Shown: in pieces, positions 6,207 through 14,342 of the stretch
Numbering within the stretch: position 1 is the first letter of the stretch
Layout of the letters: each line of letters opens with the position of its first letter
NCBI GenBank assembly: GCA_947424995.1
Contig: CANDYO010000018.1
Location: 1-18,723, forward strand
Reading direction: 5' to 3'
Length of the DNA stretch: 18,723 bases
Source of the DNA: Rickettsiales bacterium
GTDB lineage: Bacteria; Pseudomonadota; Alphaproteobacteria; Rickettsiales; CANDYO01
The notes under the pieces: generated by a model
What the model saw: the letters and a program-made list of their open reading frames with translations, nothing else
What the model was told of the DNA's origin: nothing
The model's database searches: none
Made by a program: the position numbers and the translations under genes

Positions 6207-7584
6207 AAATGATAAAAAAATTCTTCTATGTTTATTATTGTTAAGCCTGAGCTCTTGTCAAGACAGAAGCGAAGAGCAGACTATCAAGATGGGAACATCT
6301 CCAGACTACCCTCCATTTGAATATAAAAAAGATGGGCAAATTGTTGGCTTTGATGTTGAACTAGCTAAACAAATAGCCAAAAGCTTAGGCAAAAAATTAG
6401 AGATCCATGAATTAGACTTCGGTAGTTTAATCCCGGCTCTACAGGCTGGAAAAGTAGATTTTGTGATTTCTGGAGTAACCATAACTCCTGAAAGAACAGC
6501 TAATGTTGACTTTTCTAATGTTTATTATCAAGCAGCAATTGCTGGAATTGCTAAAGAAGGAAATGATATTACCGATTTAGCTAATAAAAAAATTGGCGCT
6601 CAATTAGGTAGCATCATGGAAAGCTTTGCTAAGGAACAGCAAAATCTATTACCTAATGTTTCAGTAGTATCTTTAGCTAATAATTTACATCTACTACAAG
6701 AATTAAAATTAGGACGGATTGATGTTTTATTGTTAGAAGAAGGGCAAGTTAAAGAAATTTTAAGTGCTAATCCTGGTCTTATTGCTCATATTTTTCCTAA
6801 ATCTGGCGCTGGTTATGCTATCGCCTTTGTTAAAGGATCAACTTTAAAGGATCCGTTTAACCAAGAAATAAAAACTCTCCAAACTGATGGCGGTTTAAGC
6901 AAACTTGAAGATGTTTATCTTAAAAATGAACAAGTTAAGTCTGGTAACCTAATGAAGGCGCTTACTTATATTCCTGCAGGAATATTTATTACCCTTCAAT
7001 ATGCTTTATTGTCAGTATTTTTTGGTCTAATAATCGGCACTATTTTATCTTTATGCAGACTAAGCTCAAGCAAATTATTACGGGGCTTTGCCATTAGTTA
7101 TCTTTCTATTTTCCGGGGCACCCCATTACTGCTGCAATTATTCATCATATATTTCGCTATGCCATCTTTACTTGGCATTGAGATCTCAGCTTTTGCGGCT
7201 GGAATTATTGCTTTCTCAATGAACTCTGGTGCTTATGTCTCAGAAAATATTCGGGCCGGCATTGAATCAGTTGATAAAGGTCAATTTGAAGCAGCTAAAG
7301 CTTTGGGAATGTCATATAGAGTAATGATGCAATATATTATTATGCCGCAAGCCATTAGAAATATTTTACCATCTTTAGTTAATGAGGCCATTAATATGGT
7401 CAAAGAATCATCAATTATCTCAGTGATTGGAGTGGCTGATATTATGCGGAGAGCCAATGTAGTTTCGGCTGAACAATATAGCTATTTAGAACCCTTAATG
7501 GTAGCCGCTGTTTGTTATTATATCTTAGTTACCGCTTTAAGCTTACTAGCGAAATTGTTAGAAAATAGGTTGAAGAGATTATGA
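6193..7584 (+). CDS. Amino-acid ABC transporter: lipoprotein substrate-binding domain fused to permease
   Basis: The 463-residue product joins two parts. Residues about 30-245 are a family-3 solute-binding domain (MGTSPDYPPFEY, GFDVELAKQIAK, DFVISGVTITPERT, the last holding the arginine that holds the amino-acid carboxylate in this family). Residues about 255-463 are a HisM/GlnP-type permease (FRGTPLLLQL; EAA loop from E366, EAAKALGMSYRVM). The N-terminus has a lipobox L19-S20-S21-C22, implying lipidation at the outer face of the inner membrane. Polar amino acids, likely arginine given argR, would be imported with the ATPase that overlaps by 4 nt. The start is odd. ATG 6193 lies inside the operator, about 12 nt after the predicted transcript start, with no ribosome site. 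ATG 6209 has GGAA 8 nt upstream but lies in another frame, and would give a textbook lipoprotein signal only after a shift at the A7 run 6214-6220. Confidence 0.9.
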   Translation: MRNYANDKKILLCLLLLSLSSCQDRSEEQTIKMGTSPDYPPFEYKKDGQIVGFDVELAKQIAKSLGKKLEIHELDFGSLIPALQAGKVDFVISGVTITPERTANVDFSNVYYQAAIAGIAKEGNDITDLANKKIGAQLGSIMESFAKEQQNLLPNVSVVSLANNLHLLQELKLGRIDVLLLEEGQVKEILSANPGLIAHIFPKSGAGYAIAFVKGSTLKDPFNQEIKTLQTDGGLSKLEDVYLKNEQVKSGNLMKALTYIPAGIFITLQYALLSVFFGLIIGTILSLCRLSSSKLLRGFAISYLSIFRGTPLLLQLFIIYFAMPSLLGIEISAFAAGIIAFSMNSGAYVSENIRAGIESVDKGQFEAAKALGMSYRVMMQYIIMPQAIRNILPSLVNEAINMVKESSIISVIGVADIMRRANVVSAEQYSYLEPLMVAAVCYYILVTALSLLAKLLENRLKRL

Positions 7585-8303
7585 TTTTACAAGTAAAAAA
7601 TATCAGTAAAAAATTCGATGAACATTTAGTCTTAGATGACGTTAGCTTTAATGTTAAAGCTGGTGAGGTGATAGCTTTAATTGGCCCTTCTGGTGGTGGT
7701 AAATCGACCATTCTTAGATCAATAAATTCCTTAGAAGAAATTGATCAAGGCGAGATTTTATTTAATGGCATCTCTTTAAACAAAGATAACATAAATATAT
7801 ATCGGCCAAAAATTGGCATGGTATTTCAGCATTTTAATCTATTTCCGCATATGAGCGTGCTTGATAATATGATTTTTGCTCCTTGTAAAGTTTTAGGAAT
7901 AAGCTTAACCCAAGCTAAAAAAACAGCGATGGATTTGTTAGCTAAAGTTGGCTTAAGCGATAAAGCTTATCAAGCACCTGATTCATTGTCGGGAGGGCAA
8001 AAACAACGGATAGCTATTGCTAGAAGCCTTTGCATGAATCCTGATATTTTACTGCTCGATGAGCCAACTTCTGCACTGGATCCTGAAATGGTTCAAGATG
8101 TATTATCAGTGATTAAGTCTTTTGTTCATACTGGTATTACTATCATCATGGCCACTCACGAAATGAATTTTGCTAAAAACTTCGCCGATAAAATCATTTT
8201 TTTAGCTGAGGGAAAGATAGTTGAAGAAGCAGCTCCAGATAAGTTTTTTAATAAACCAAAAACTCAAAGAGCTAAAGATTTTTTAAGTAAGATATTGCAA
8301 TAA
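7581..8303 (+). CDS. Polar amino-acid ABC transporter ATPase (GlnQ/ArtP/HisP type)
   Basis: This is a complete 240-residue nucleotide-binding subunit. Walker A is GPSGGGKS (35-42), the Q-loop glutamine is Q83 (MVFQHFNLFPH, typical of the polar amino-acid family), the signature is LSGGQKQR (136-143), Walker B is ILLLDEPTSALDP with D160 and E161, and the switch histidine is H193 (ATHEM). It hydrolyses ATP on the cytoplasmic side to drive the fused binding protein/permease encoded just upstream. The ATG overlaps the upstream stop as ATGA, implying translational coupling and equal output. The two genes form a complete importer, since two copies each of fusion and ATPase suffice. The substrate is inferred to be arginine or a related basic amino acid from the adjoining argR, not from the ATPase itself. 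Confidence 0.95.
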   Translation: MILQVKNISKKFDEHLVLDDVSFNVKAGEVIALIGPSGGGKSTILRSINSLEEIDQGEILFNGISLNKDNINIYRPKIGMVFQHFNLFPHMSVLDNMIFAPCKVLGISLTQAKKTAMDLLAKVGLSDKAYQAPDSLSGGQKQRIAIARSLCMNPDILLLDEPTSALDPEMVQDVLSVIKSFVHTGITIIMATHEMNFAKNFADKIIFLAEGKIVEEAAPDKFFNKPKTQRAKDFLSKILQ

Positions 8304-8315
8304 CTCCTTGAGTTA
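8301..8315. terminator. Small hairpin between convergent genes
   Basis: TAACTC (8301-8306) pairs perfectly with GAGTTA (8310-8315) across a CTT loop. It includes the stop codon of the ATPase and lies 10 bp from the end of the convergent PAP2 gene. There is no strong T-run on either side, so termination here is only a possibility. Confidence 0.3.
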
Positions 8316-8325
8316 AAGTATTATA

Positions 8326-8991
8326 CTAATTTCTAATTATCCTTCTTGAAATAGGATTAAAAAATCCTTTATTTTCTATGTATAATATAAATTTATAAAC
8401 TATATTTCTTAAAGAAATGGTCAAAGGCAAGGTGATCACAACAGCTCCTAATATATCTATTGGATAATGAGCTCCAGATACAATTCGGCTTATAGCTACA
8501 AATATAATTAATAAGACACAAAAAAATTTCATTTTTTTATTAAATATATGCCAGAAACTAGCTGTAATAGCGGTTAGGAAAAAAGTATGACCACTTGGAA
8601 AACTAAGATTACAGTCTAGTTTAGATACTATATCATGAATGATATAGATATTGTCTAAACTGCAGAAAGGCCTTGGCATTTTAGTGTAATTTTTAAAAAT
8701 TATTATAAAAATATATCCTATTACCAAAGATAAAATAACTGTTATTGTAGCTGTGAGCCACAAATTTAGAATTTCTTTTACATGTTTAGGGTCTTTTTTC
8801 TTAAATAAGTTATACGCAAAGAAGAATATAAGAATTGCTATATATATAAATAGTATAAAATTACTATCCCCCGTACCTATCAAATCACCTGCTTTCATTA
8901 AAGAATCATATTCGGTCTTTCCAAAGCCATCATTAAAAAATCTGAATATTTCTAAATTTACATTATGATAATCTTTATTCAAACTTTCCAT
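8326..8991 (-). CDS. PAP2-family membrane phosphatase
   Basis: This 221-residue protein has several hydrophobic segments (about 44-62, 78-99, 135-150, 156-172, 178-192). All three catalytic motifs of the PAP2/acid phosphatase superfamily are present: K100-x6-R107-P108, P132-S-G-H135, and S168-R169-x5-H175-x3-D179. H175 would be the nucleophile and H135 the acid. Family members dephosphorylate lipid phosphates such as undecaprenyl pyrophosphate, phosphatidylglycerol phosphate or lipid A phosphates at the outer face of the membrane. The substrate cannot be told from the sequence. The gene is alone on its strand and convergent with the amino-acid transporter. A good purine-rich ribosome site (AAAGGGTAAGG) precedes the ATG. 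Confidence 0.9.
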   Translation of the reverse strand: MESLNKDYHNVNLEIFRFFNDGFGKTEYDSLMKAGDLIGTGDSNFILFIYIAILIFFFAYNLFKKKDPKHVKEILNLWLTATITVILSLVIGYIFIIIFKNYTKMPRPFCSLDNIYIIHDIVSKLDCNLSFPSGHTFFLTAITASFWHIFNKKMKFFCVLLIIFVAISRIVSGAHYPIDILGAVVITLPLTISLRNIVYKFILYIENKGFFNPISRRIIRN

Positions 8992-9160
8992 TTTTAAACC
9001 TTACCCTTTAATGCTTATGGAACCTAAACTTAAGCATCATAAGTCTCTCATTTTTTGAAACCATTATACCTTGTTCAGCTCAGTTTTCAATAGAGCCTTT
9101 CTCTATACTCTTTTATTTTAACTTTAATAAAGCCTATAACATAAAGATAAACAAAAGATT

Positions 9161-9189
9161 AAGAGGATAATTGCTTATGCAATTTTCTT
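9161..9189 (+). promoter_or_regulatory. Leader hairpin 1 upstream of valS
   Basis: AATTGC (9169-9174) and GCAATT (9179-9184) form a perfect stem around TTAT. With mismatches the pairing extends outward to AAGAGG...CTT. The core ATTGC/GCAAT resembles the TTGCATA/TTATGC dyads near argR, but that similarity is short. The hairpin lies 67 nt or more upstream of the valS ATG. Whether it acts in DNA (protein site) or RNA is unknown. Confidence 0.35.
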
Positions 9190-9210
9190 GCAAAAATTCT
9201 CTAATAATAT

Positions 9211-9248
9211 AAGCTTTGATCCACATAAAATTTTAATTATCAAAGCTT
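9211..9248 (+). promoter_or_regulatory. Leader hairpin 2 abutting the valS start
   Basis: AAGCTTTGAT (9211-9220) and ATCAAAGCTT (9239-9248) are a perfect 10-bp inverted repeat with an 18-nt AT-rich loop. The right arm ends 7 nt before the ATG at 9256. Folding in the mRNA would cover the place where a ribosome site should be, so it could affect initiation. No other strong ribosome site is seen. Confidence 0.5.
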
Positions 9249-9255
9249 GAAAATC

Positions 9256-11766
9256 ATGACTCAACCATTACCAGCAAAATATAATCACCACGAAATTGAA
9301 GCAAAATGGCAAGGCCTTTGGCAAGAAAAAGGCATCTATAACTGGGAAGAGAATCTATCTCGCGAACAAACCTTTGTTATCGATACACCGCCACCAACCG
9401 TCTCTGGGATGCTTCATATGGGCCATGTGTTTAGTTATACTCAGGCAGATTTTGTGGCAAGATTCCAAAGAATGACCGGTAAAACTGTATTTTATCCGAT
9501 TGGCTTTGATGATAATGGATTACCTACAGAAAGACTAGTTGAAAAGGTAAAAAAAATTCGTGCTAGCAGCATGCCAAGGGATGAATTTATCGCAATATGT
9601 AGAGAAGTGGTAGTTGAAGCTGAAGAAGAATTTCGTCGGCTGTTTAAATCAATCGCTTTAAGTGTTGATTGGCGCCAGGAATATCAAACCATCAGCGATA
9701 AAAGCATTACTCTTTCACAGATGTCTTTCCTTGATCTAGTTGATAAAGAGAGGGCTTATAGAAAGCTGCAACCAACTTTATGGGATCCAGTTGATGCAAC
9801 TGCCTTAGCGCAAGCTGAAGTTGTAGACATTGAAATGGCAAGCTTCATGAATGAGATTGTTTTTCAAACTGAAGCGGGTGAAAAGCTAACCATTAGCACC
9901 ACCAGACCTGAATTATTGCCAGCCTGTGTGGCGGTATTTTATCACCCCGATGATAAACGCTATCAGCATTTAGCTGGGCAAAGCGCAATCACTCCATTAT
10001 TTGGCATCAAAGTTCCATTAATTGCTGATGAAAAAGTGGATATTGAGAAAGGCACTGGTATAGTAATGTGTTGTACTTTTGGCGATGCAACCGATATTGA
10101 CTGGTGGAGAAATTATAATTTACCAACTAGAGTTATCCTCAATAAATGGGGAAAGATAGATCATTTAGATTGGCTGGAAGCTAAGAATTATACTAGCCAG
10201 CTCATCGGATTAAAAATTAAAGATGCGCGTGAGAAAATTTTAGAATTACTAAAAGAAGATGGCAAATTGATCAAGCAAATTGCTCTTACTCATGCGGTTA
10301 AATGCGGAGAACGATCTAGTGCTCCTTTAGAAATTTTAGTCACCTCGCAATGGTTCATAAAACTATTAGATATTAAGCAAGAATTATTGGCTCAAAGCGC
10401 TAAATGCAATTGGTCGCCTAGTTATATGAAAATTAGACTAGATCATTGGATTGAGGGCCTCAAATGGGATTGGTGTATTAGTCGTCAACGCTTCTTTGGG
10501 GTGCCATTTCCAGTATGGTATTCTAAACGCCCAGGTGAAGAAGGAAAGATCCTTTTCGCTGATAAGGATGATTTACCAGTTAATCCACTGGTTGACTTGC
10601 CGCATGGTTATACTATAGATGAAGTTGAGCCAGATCTAGACGTAATGGACACTTGGACTACTAGCGCTATTTCACCGCAATTAAGCAGTGGCGCGATCAA
10701 TGAAAAATATGCTCTTGATTATGAGCGCCATAAAAAATTATTCCCAGCTGATATGCGCCCACAAGCCCATGAAATTATTCGAGTATGGGCTTTTTATACC
10801 ATCGTAAAATCTTATTTACATGAACAAACTATTCCTTGGAAGAATTTAATGATTAGTGGTTGGTGTCTGGCAGCTGATAAAACTAAAATGTCAAAATCTA
10901 AAGGCAATGTAGTAACTCCAGTAGATCTAATTGAAGAAAAAGGTGCTGATATCGTGCGCTATTGGGCTTCCAATTCTAAGCTTGGCGCTGATATCACTTA
11001 TTCTGAAGAGATTTTTAAAATTGGTCATAAACTGATTAATAAACTTTGGAATGCGGCAAAATTTACTGAACTGCAATTGAAAAACCTTAAAGCCATTCCC
11101 ACTACTATAAAATCAGATGTAGAAAAAGGACTGATCTTTAAACCTGTTGATCTATGGCTATTAAGCAAATTAAAACATACTGTAGAGAAAGCTACTGCTG
11201 AATTTGGCAAGTTTGAATATTGCAATGCTAGAGTAGAGATCGAAGATTTCTTCTGGAATATCTATTGCGATAATTATATTGAGATTGTAAAAACCAGAGC
11301 TTATGACGAAAATAACTTAGATTCTTTAGGACAAACCAGCGCTCTGCTAACCATGCACCATTGCCTTAAAACTCTGCTAACCTTATTTGCACCATACTTA
11401 CCACATGTTACTGAAGAGATTTATTCTTGCCTTTATGGAGATAAACTCATTAATCAAAGGGGAAGTTGGCTAGAAATAGATGGATTCGTTAGCGACATAA
11501 AAGCTATAGAACTAGGCGATGCACTGGTAAATATTTTGGATACTGTGCGTAAAATAAAAGCAGCTAATCAGCTATCAGTTAGTTTTCCTATCGAAAACCT
11601 CTCTATAGTTGCCGTAAAATCTAACATAGATATCACGATTATTACGGATGATTTAATAAATGTTAGTAAATCCATACAAATATCAACAGTAAAGGTAGAA
11701 AACATGATACAATCTGAAGGCGAGTTATTTATGATTCATTGTGAGCTTTCTAATGAAAAGATCTGA
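9256..11766 (+). CDS. valS: Valyl-tRNA synthetase (archaeal-like type)
   Basis: This class I synthetase charges tRNA-Val in the cytoplasm. Counting from ATG 9256 it has 836 residues: the HIGH motif is H54-M-G-H57 (SGMLHMGHVFSYTQADF), the KMSKS motif is 544-548, and a CP1 editing domain lies between (STTRPELLPACVAVF, then GTGIVMCCTFGD). It lacks the long C-terminal coiled-coil arm of typical bacterial ValRS (about 950 residues). It resembles the shorter archaeal-type ValRS known from Rickettsia and other alphaproteobacteria. The frame could open three codons earlier at TTG 9247, but that codon lies inside the hairpin at 9211-9248, so ATG 9256 is preferred. Its 3' end overlaps the next gene by 14 nt. 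Confidence 0.96.
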   Translation: MTQPLPAKYNHHEIEAKWQGLWQEKGIYNWEENLSREQTFVIDTPPPTVSGMLHMGHVFSYTQADFVARFQRMTGKTVFYPIGFDDNGLPTERLVEKVKKIRASSMPRDEFIAICREVVVEAEEEFRRLFKSIALSVDWRQEYQTISDKSITLSQMSFLDLVDKERAYRKLQPTLWDPVDATALAQAEVVDIEMASFMNEIVFQTEAGEKLTISTTRPELLPACVAVFYHPDDKRYQHLAGQSAITPLFGIKVPLIADEKVDIEKGTGIVMCCTFGDATDIDWWRNYNLPTRVILNKWGKIDHLDWLEAKNYTSQLIGLKIKDAREKILELLKEDGKLIKQIALTHAVKCGERSSAPLEILVTSQWFIKLLDIKQELLAQSAKCNWSPSYMKIRLDHWIEGLKWDWCISRQRFFGVPFPVWYSKRPGEEGKILFADKDDLPVNPLVDLPHGYTIDEVEPDLDVMDTWTTSAISPQLSSGAINEKYALDYERHKKLFPADMRPQAHEIIRVWAFYTIVKSYLHEQTIPWKNLMISGWCLAADKTKMSKSKGNVVTPVDLIEEKGADIVRYWASNSKLGADITYSEEIFKIGHKLINKLWNAAKFTELQLKNLKAIPTTIKSDVEKGLIFKPVDLWLLSKLKHTVEKATAEFGKFEYCNARVEIEDFFWNIYCDNYIEIVKTRAYDENNLDSLGQTSALLTMHHCLKTLLTLFAPYLPHVTEEIYSCLYGDKLINQRGSWLEIDGFVSDIKAIELGDALVNILDTVRKIKAANQLSVSFPIENLSIVAVKSNIDITIITDDLINVSKSIQISTVKVENMIQSEGELFMIHCELSNEKI

Positions 11767-12625
11767 TATTTTAATTGCCATTCTAGTTGCCTTTGCTTGG
11801 GGAAGTAACTTTATTGCAGTCAAATTTGCCATTATCGAAATACCAGGATTTTTATCTATCGCTATAAGATTCCTTATAACAGCTATAGTACTGTTACCTT
11901 TCGTACCAAGACCTAAAATTAGTTTTATGGATTTATATTCCGCTTCATTGATTTTTGGCGTGTTTTATCTAGGGCTCCTTTATTACGGTATGCATCTTGG
12001 CCTCAATACTAGCTTAACCGTAATTTTAATGCAGCTTAACATTCCTATTTCTGTGTTAATCGCTCGCTTTGTATTAAAAGAGCATTTCACTTTAAGTTCT
12101 ATGATTGGCACAATAATAGCTTTTATCGGTACCTTAATAGTGGTTGGCACTCCACATCTCACTGGCAATCATTTAGCCTTTATAGTAATCTTATTCGCCG
12201 CTTTCTTCTGTGCAATTTTCAATATTAAAAATAGAAAACTGCAAGAAGTGCCTGCATTATCTTTAGTTTGCTGGATGAGTTTAATTTCTACGCCTCATTT
12301 ATTTATAATTTCATATTTAATTGATGGCAATCCTTTTGAACTGCTTGAAGGATCTACATATCAGTTATGGATAGCCATAATTTATAGTGTTGTAGTAGCA
12401 AGCTTTTTAGGTGTTGGGTTATGGATCTATTTACTACAAAAATATCCAGTATATAAAGTTTTACCGTTTAACTTATTAGTACCATTCTTTGGAGTTTCTC
12501 TTTCAATTTTATTTTTAGGGGATGTACCTTCTTGGCATATATTATTAGGCGGATCAATAACTATCTGCGGTATAGCCATAAATAATCTTAGAACTTTACC
12601 ATTCTTAGTCAATAAACGACTATAA
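11753..12625 (+). CDS. EamA/DMT-family transporter, copy 1
   Basis: This 290-residue inner-membrane protein has about ten hydrophobic segments in two EamA repeats (roughly 4-133 and 143-284). It begins MKRSDILIAILVAFAWGSNF. The AWGSNFIAVKFA start, IGTIIAFIGTLIVVG at the end of repeat 1 and LLQKYPVYKVLPFNLLVPFFG in repeat 2 match the EamA (cysteine/O-acetylserine exporter-like) group. In Rickettsia one DMT protein imports S-adenosylmethionine, so import of a host metabolite is also possible. The frame has an earlier GTG (11741), but ATG 11753 is chosen because GTGAG lies just before it and the family starts there. It overlaps valS by 14 nt, suggesting co-transcription. Confidence 0.88.
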   Translation: MKRSDILIAILVAFAWGSNFIAVKFAIIEIPGFLSIAIRFLITAIVLLPFVPRPKISFMDLYSASLIFGVFYLGLLYYGMHLGLNTSLTVILMQLNIPISVLIARFVLKEHFTLSSMIGTIIAFIGTLIVVGTPHLTGNHLAFIVILFAAFFCAIFNIKNRKLQEVPALSLVCWMSLISTPHLFIISYLIDGNPFELLEGSTYQLWIAIIYSVVVASFLGVGLWIYLLQKYPVYKVLPFNLLVPFFGVSLSILFLGDVPSWHILLGGSITICGIAINNLRTLPFLVNKRL

Positions 12626-12661
12626 AGTTTATTAACTACAAACTTCTATAAAAAGGCTTAT

Positions 12662-13519
12662 ATGAAATTACGCCATGTATTTTTAGCTATTTTTGTTACC
12701 TTCGCTTGGGGGAGTTACTTTACAGCAAGTAAAATTGCATTAATTTCTTTTCCACCTTTCTTTTTCGCAGCCTCTCGTTTTTTCTTATTATTTTTAATAA
12801 CTTCTCCATTTTTATTTAAAGATAAATTACCTATAAAAACCGTTTTTTGTTTCAGTATTATAATTTTGCTAAATATGCTAGCTCTTAATCAAGCTATTAA
12901 TCTATGCATTAGTCTATCTCCTATTATTTTAATTAATGAATTAGCTGTGCCTATATCAACATTACTGGGAGTGTTTTTTTTCAAAGAAAAATTTGCTTTA
13001 AAAGATGCTTTAGGCATAACTATCGCTTTTATTGGCCTGGCTATAGTTATTCAAATGAGATCTAAAGAGCAGGTGTGCTCAGCCGCAGTGGTATTTACAA
13101 TCTTGGCATCTTTATTATTTGCTGGCTATAATTTAATGGCTAAGAAGCTTTCTTGCTTTAATATTTTAGCCGTAATTTCTCTCTCAAGTTTGTTTATTTT
13201 TCCAATATTTTTAACCTTATCTTTTTTTCAAGAAAATTGGCCAGCTCCTGAAGAAATCCAATTACAATCAATTCTTGCTTTACTTTATATAGTGATGGCT
13301 TGTAGCTTAGCTGGTCACTTTATTTGGATGTATCTTTTAAATAAATATCCAATGAGTAAGGTGGTTCCATTTACTCTATTATCTCCTGTGTTCGGTTGCC
13401 TTATAACTATTATAGCTTTAAATGAGAAAATTGAAGATAGCATTTTATGGGGAGGATCCTTAGTTATGGTTGGGCTTATAATTATAGAGTTAAATAAAAA
13501 TTATGCTGAAAAAAAATAA
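12662..13519 (+). CDS. EamA/DMT-family transporter, copy 2
   Basis: This 285-residue paralog of the preceding gene has the same ten-helix layout. It shows FAWGSYFTASKIAL at the N-terminus, LGITIAFIGLAIVI at the end of repeat 1 and LLNKYPMSKVVPFTLLSPVFG in repeat 2. The KYP-x-x-KV-x-PF motif is shared by both copies. The 36-nt gap and AAAAGG before the ATG indicate one transcription unit with its own ribosome site. The two copies are well diverged, so this is an old duplication and the substrates may differ. The substrate is not predictable. Its last 17 nt overlap the start of the amidase gene. Confidence 0.87.
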   Translation: MKLRHVFLAIFVTFAWGSYFTASKIALISFPPFFFAASRFFLLFLITSPFLFKDKLPIKTVFCFSIIILLNMLALNQAINLCISLSPIILINELAVPISTLLGVFFFKEKFALKDALGITIAFIGLAIVIQMRSKEQVCSAAVVFTILASLLFAGYNLMAKKLSCFNILAVISLSSLFIFPIFLTLSFFQENWPAPEEIQLQSILALLYIVMACSLAGHFIWMYLLNKYPMSKVVPFTLLSPVFGCLITIIALNEKIEDSILWGGSLVMVGLIIIELNKNYAEKK

Positions 13520-14342
13520 TCATTATACATCACCTAACTTTGAGCAACGCCCTCTCGATATAAAGATCGATACTATCATTATCCATTATACTGAAATGAA
13601 GGATGATATAAGCGCTCTTGAGCGTCTATGCGATAAAGAAGCTAAGGTAAGCGCACATTACTTAATTAATAAACAGGGCATTATTTTTGCTCTAGTGCCT
13701 GAAAATTTACGTGCATGGCATGCAGGGGTTAGTTGCTGGAAGGGAAGAGATAAGGTAAATGATTTCTCTATCGGCATAGAGCTTGATAATAACGGTAATG
13801 AAGAATTTGCACCTCCCTTAATGAACTCTCTTATAACATTATGCCAAGAGCTAATAAAAACTCACCCGATTAATCCTTTTTATATACTTGGTCATTCAGA
13901 TATTGCTCCGGCCCGCAAAGCCGATCCAGGTAGATATTTTAACTGGAAGATATTAGCTGAAAATAATATAGGTATTTATCCTAACGATCCTAAAAAAGCT
14001 GTGATATCTTCCGCGTCATCTTGGGCGAGGACGAAGCCCGAGATCGGAGATCTCGTGAGAAAATCTCCTGAGATCTCCGATCGCGCTGCTTCACGGTTTG
14101 CCAGGGATGATGTGCCAAGTGTCCATTCTGCAATAAGACTTGGTACGATACCTGATATTAAAACGATCCAAACCATGTTAGTAAAATATGGCTATAAACT
14201 TGAAATAACTGGAATAATAGATCAGGATACTTTAGATGTGATGAAAGCATTTAATGAGCATTTTAATCAGCAATGTTTTGAGCCTTGGAATGAAAATTCA
14301 CAAGCAGCACTAAACGAGCTCACTTACTTAATGCGTGAATAA
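13503..14342 (+). CDS. AmpD-like N-acetylmuramoyl-L-alanine amidase carrying an in-frame palindromic element
   Basis: This 279-residue zinc amidase belongs to the Amidase_2 family. The zinc ligands are visible as H28 (IIIHYTEM), H131 (LGHSDIAPARK) and D141 (KADPG). E93 (IGIELDN) is in the catalytic position. Residues about 219-275 resemble a peptidoglycan-binding domain (TIQTMLVKYGYKLEITGIID). No signal peptide is seen, so the enzyme may act in the cytoplasm on anhydro-muropeptides, as AmpD does in wall recycling. Residues 171-203 are encoded by a 99-bp GC-rich palindromic repeat (14014-14112) inserted in frame between the two domains, as RPEs do in Rickettsia genes. The start overlaps the upstream EamA gene by 17 nt. 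The end overlaps a convergent small ORF. Confidence 0.9.
   Translation: MLKKNNHYTSPNFEQRPLDIKIDTIIIHYTEMKDDISALERLCDKEAKVSAHYLINKQGIIFALVPENLRAWHAGVSCWKGRDKVNDFSIGIELDNNGNEEFAPPLMNSLITLCQELIKTHPINPFYILGHSDIAPARKADPGRYFNWKILAENNIGIYPNDPKKAVISSASSWARTKPEIGDLVRKSPEISDRAASRFARDDVPSVHSAIRLGTIPDIKTIQTMLVKYGYKLEITGIIDQDTLDVMKAFNEHFNQQCFEPWNENSQAALNELTYLMRE
14014..14112. repeat. Palindromic repeat C inside the amidase gene (33 codons)
   Basis: The repeat runs from CGTCATC to GGATGATG and is 99 bp, a multiple of three. The centre has a perfect 13-bp inverted repeat, GATCGGAGATCTC (14042-14054) with GAGATCTCCGATC (14070-14082). The left arm pairs ATCTTGGGC (14018-14026) with GCCCGAGAT (14036-14044) with T14022-G14040 mismatched. 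The right arm has CGG...CCA (14094-14103), the mirror mismatch. It is far richer in G+C than the surrounding gene. Its right half matches, in reverse complement, the left half of the intergenic repeat at 15914-15968 (CTCCTGA, CGCTGCT, GCCAGGGATGA in the same order). Confidence 0.85.

Noticed and set aside
9161..9255. T-box or other amino-acid riboswitch before valS
   Set aside because: The conserved T-box bulge sequence and a terminator with T-run are absent, and the gap is too short for a full T-box.
12626..12661. Terminator between the two EamA genes
   Set aside because: The 36-nt gap has no stable stem and contains the ribosome site of the next gene, so co-transcription is more likely.
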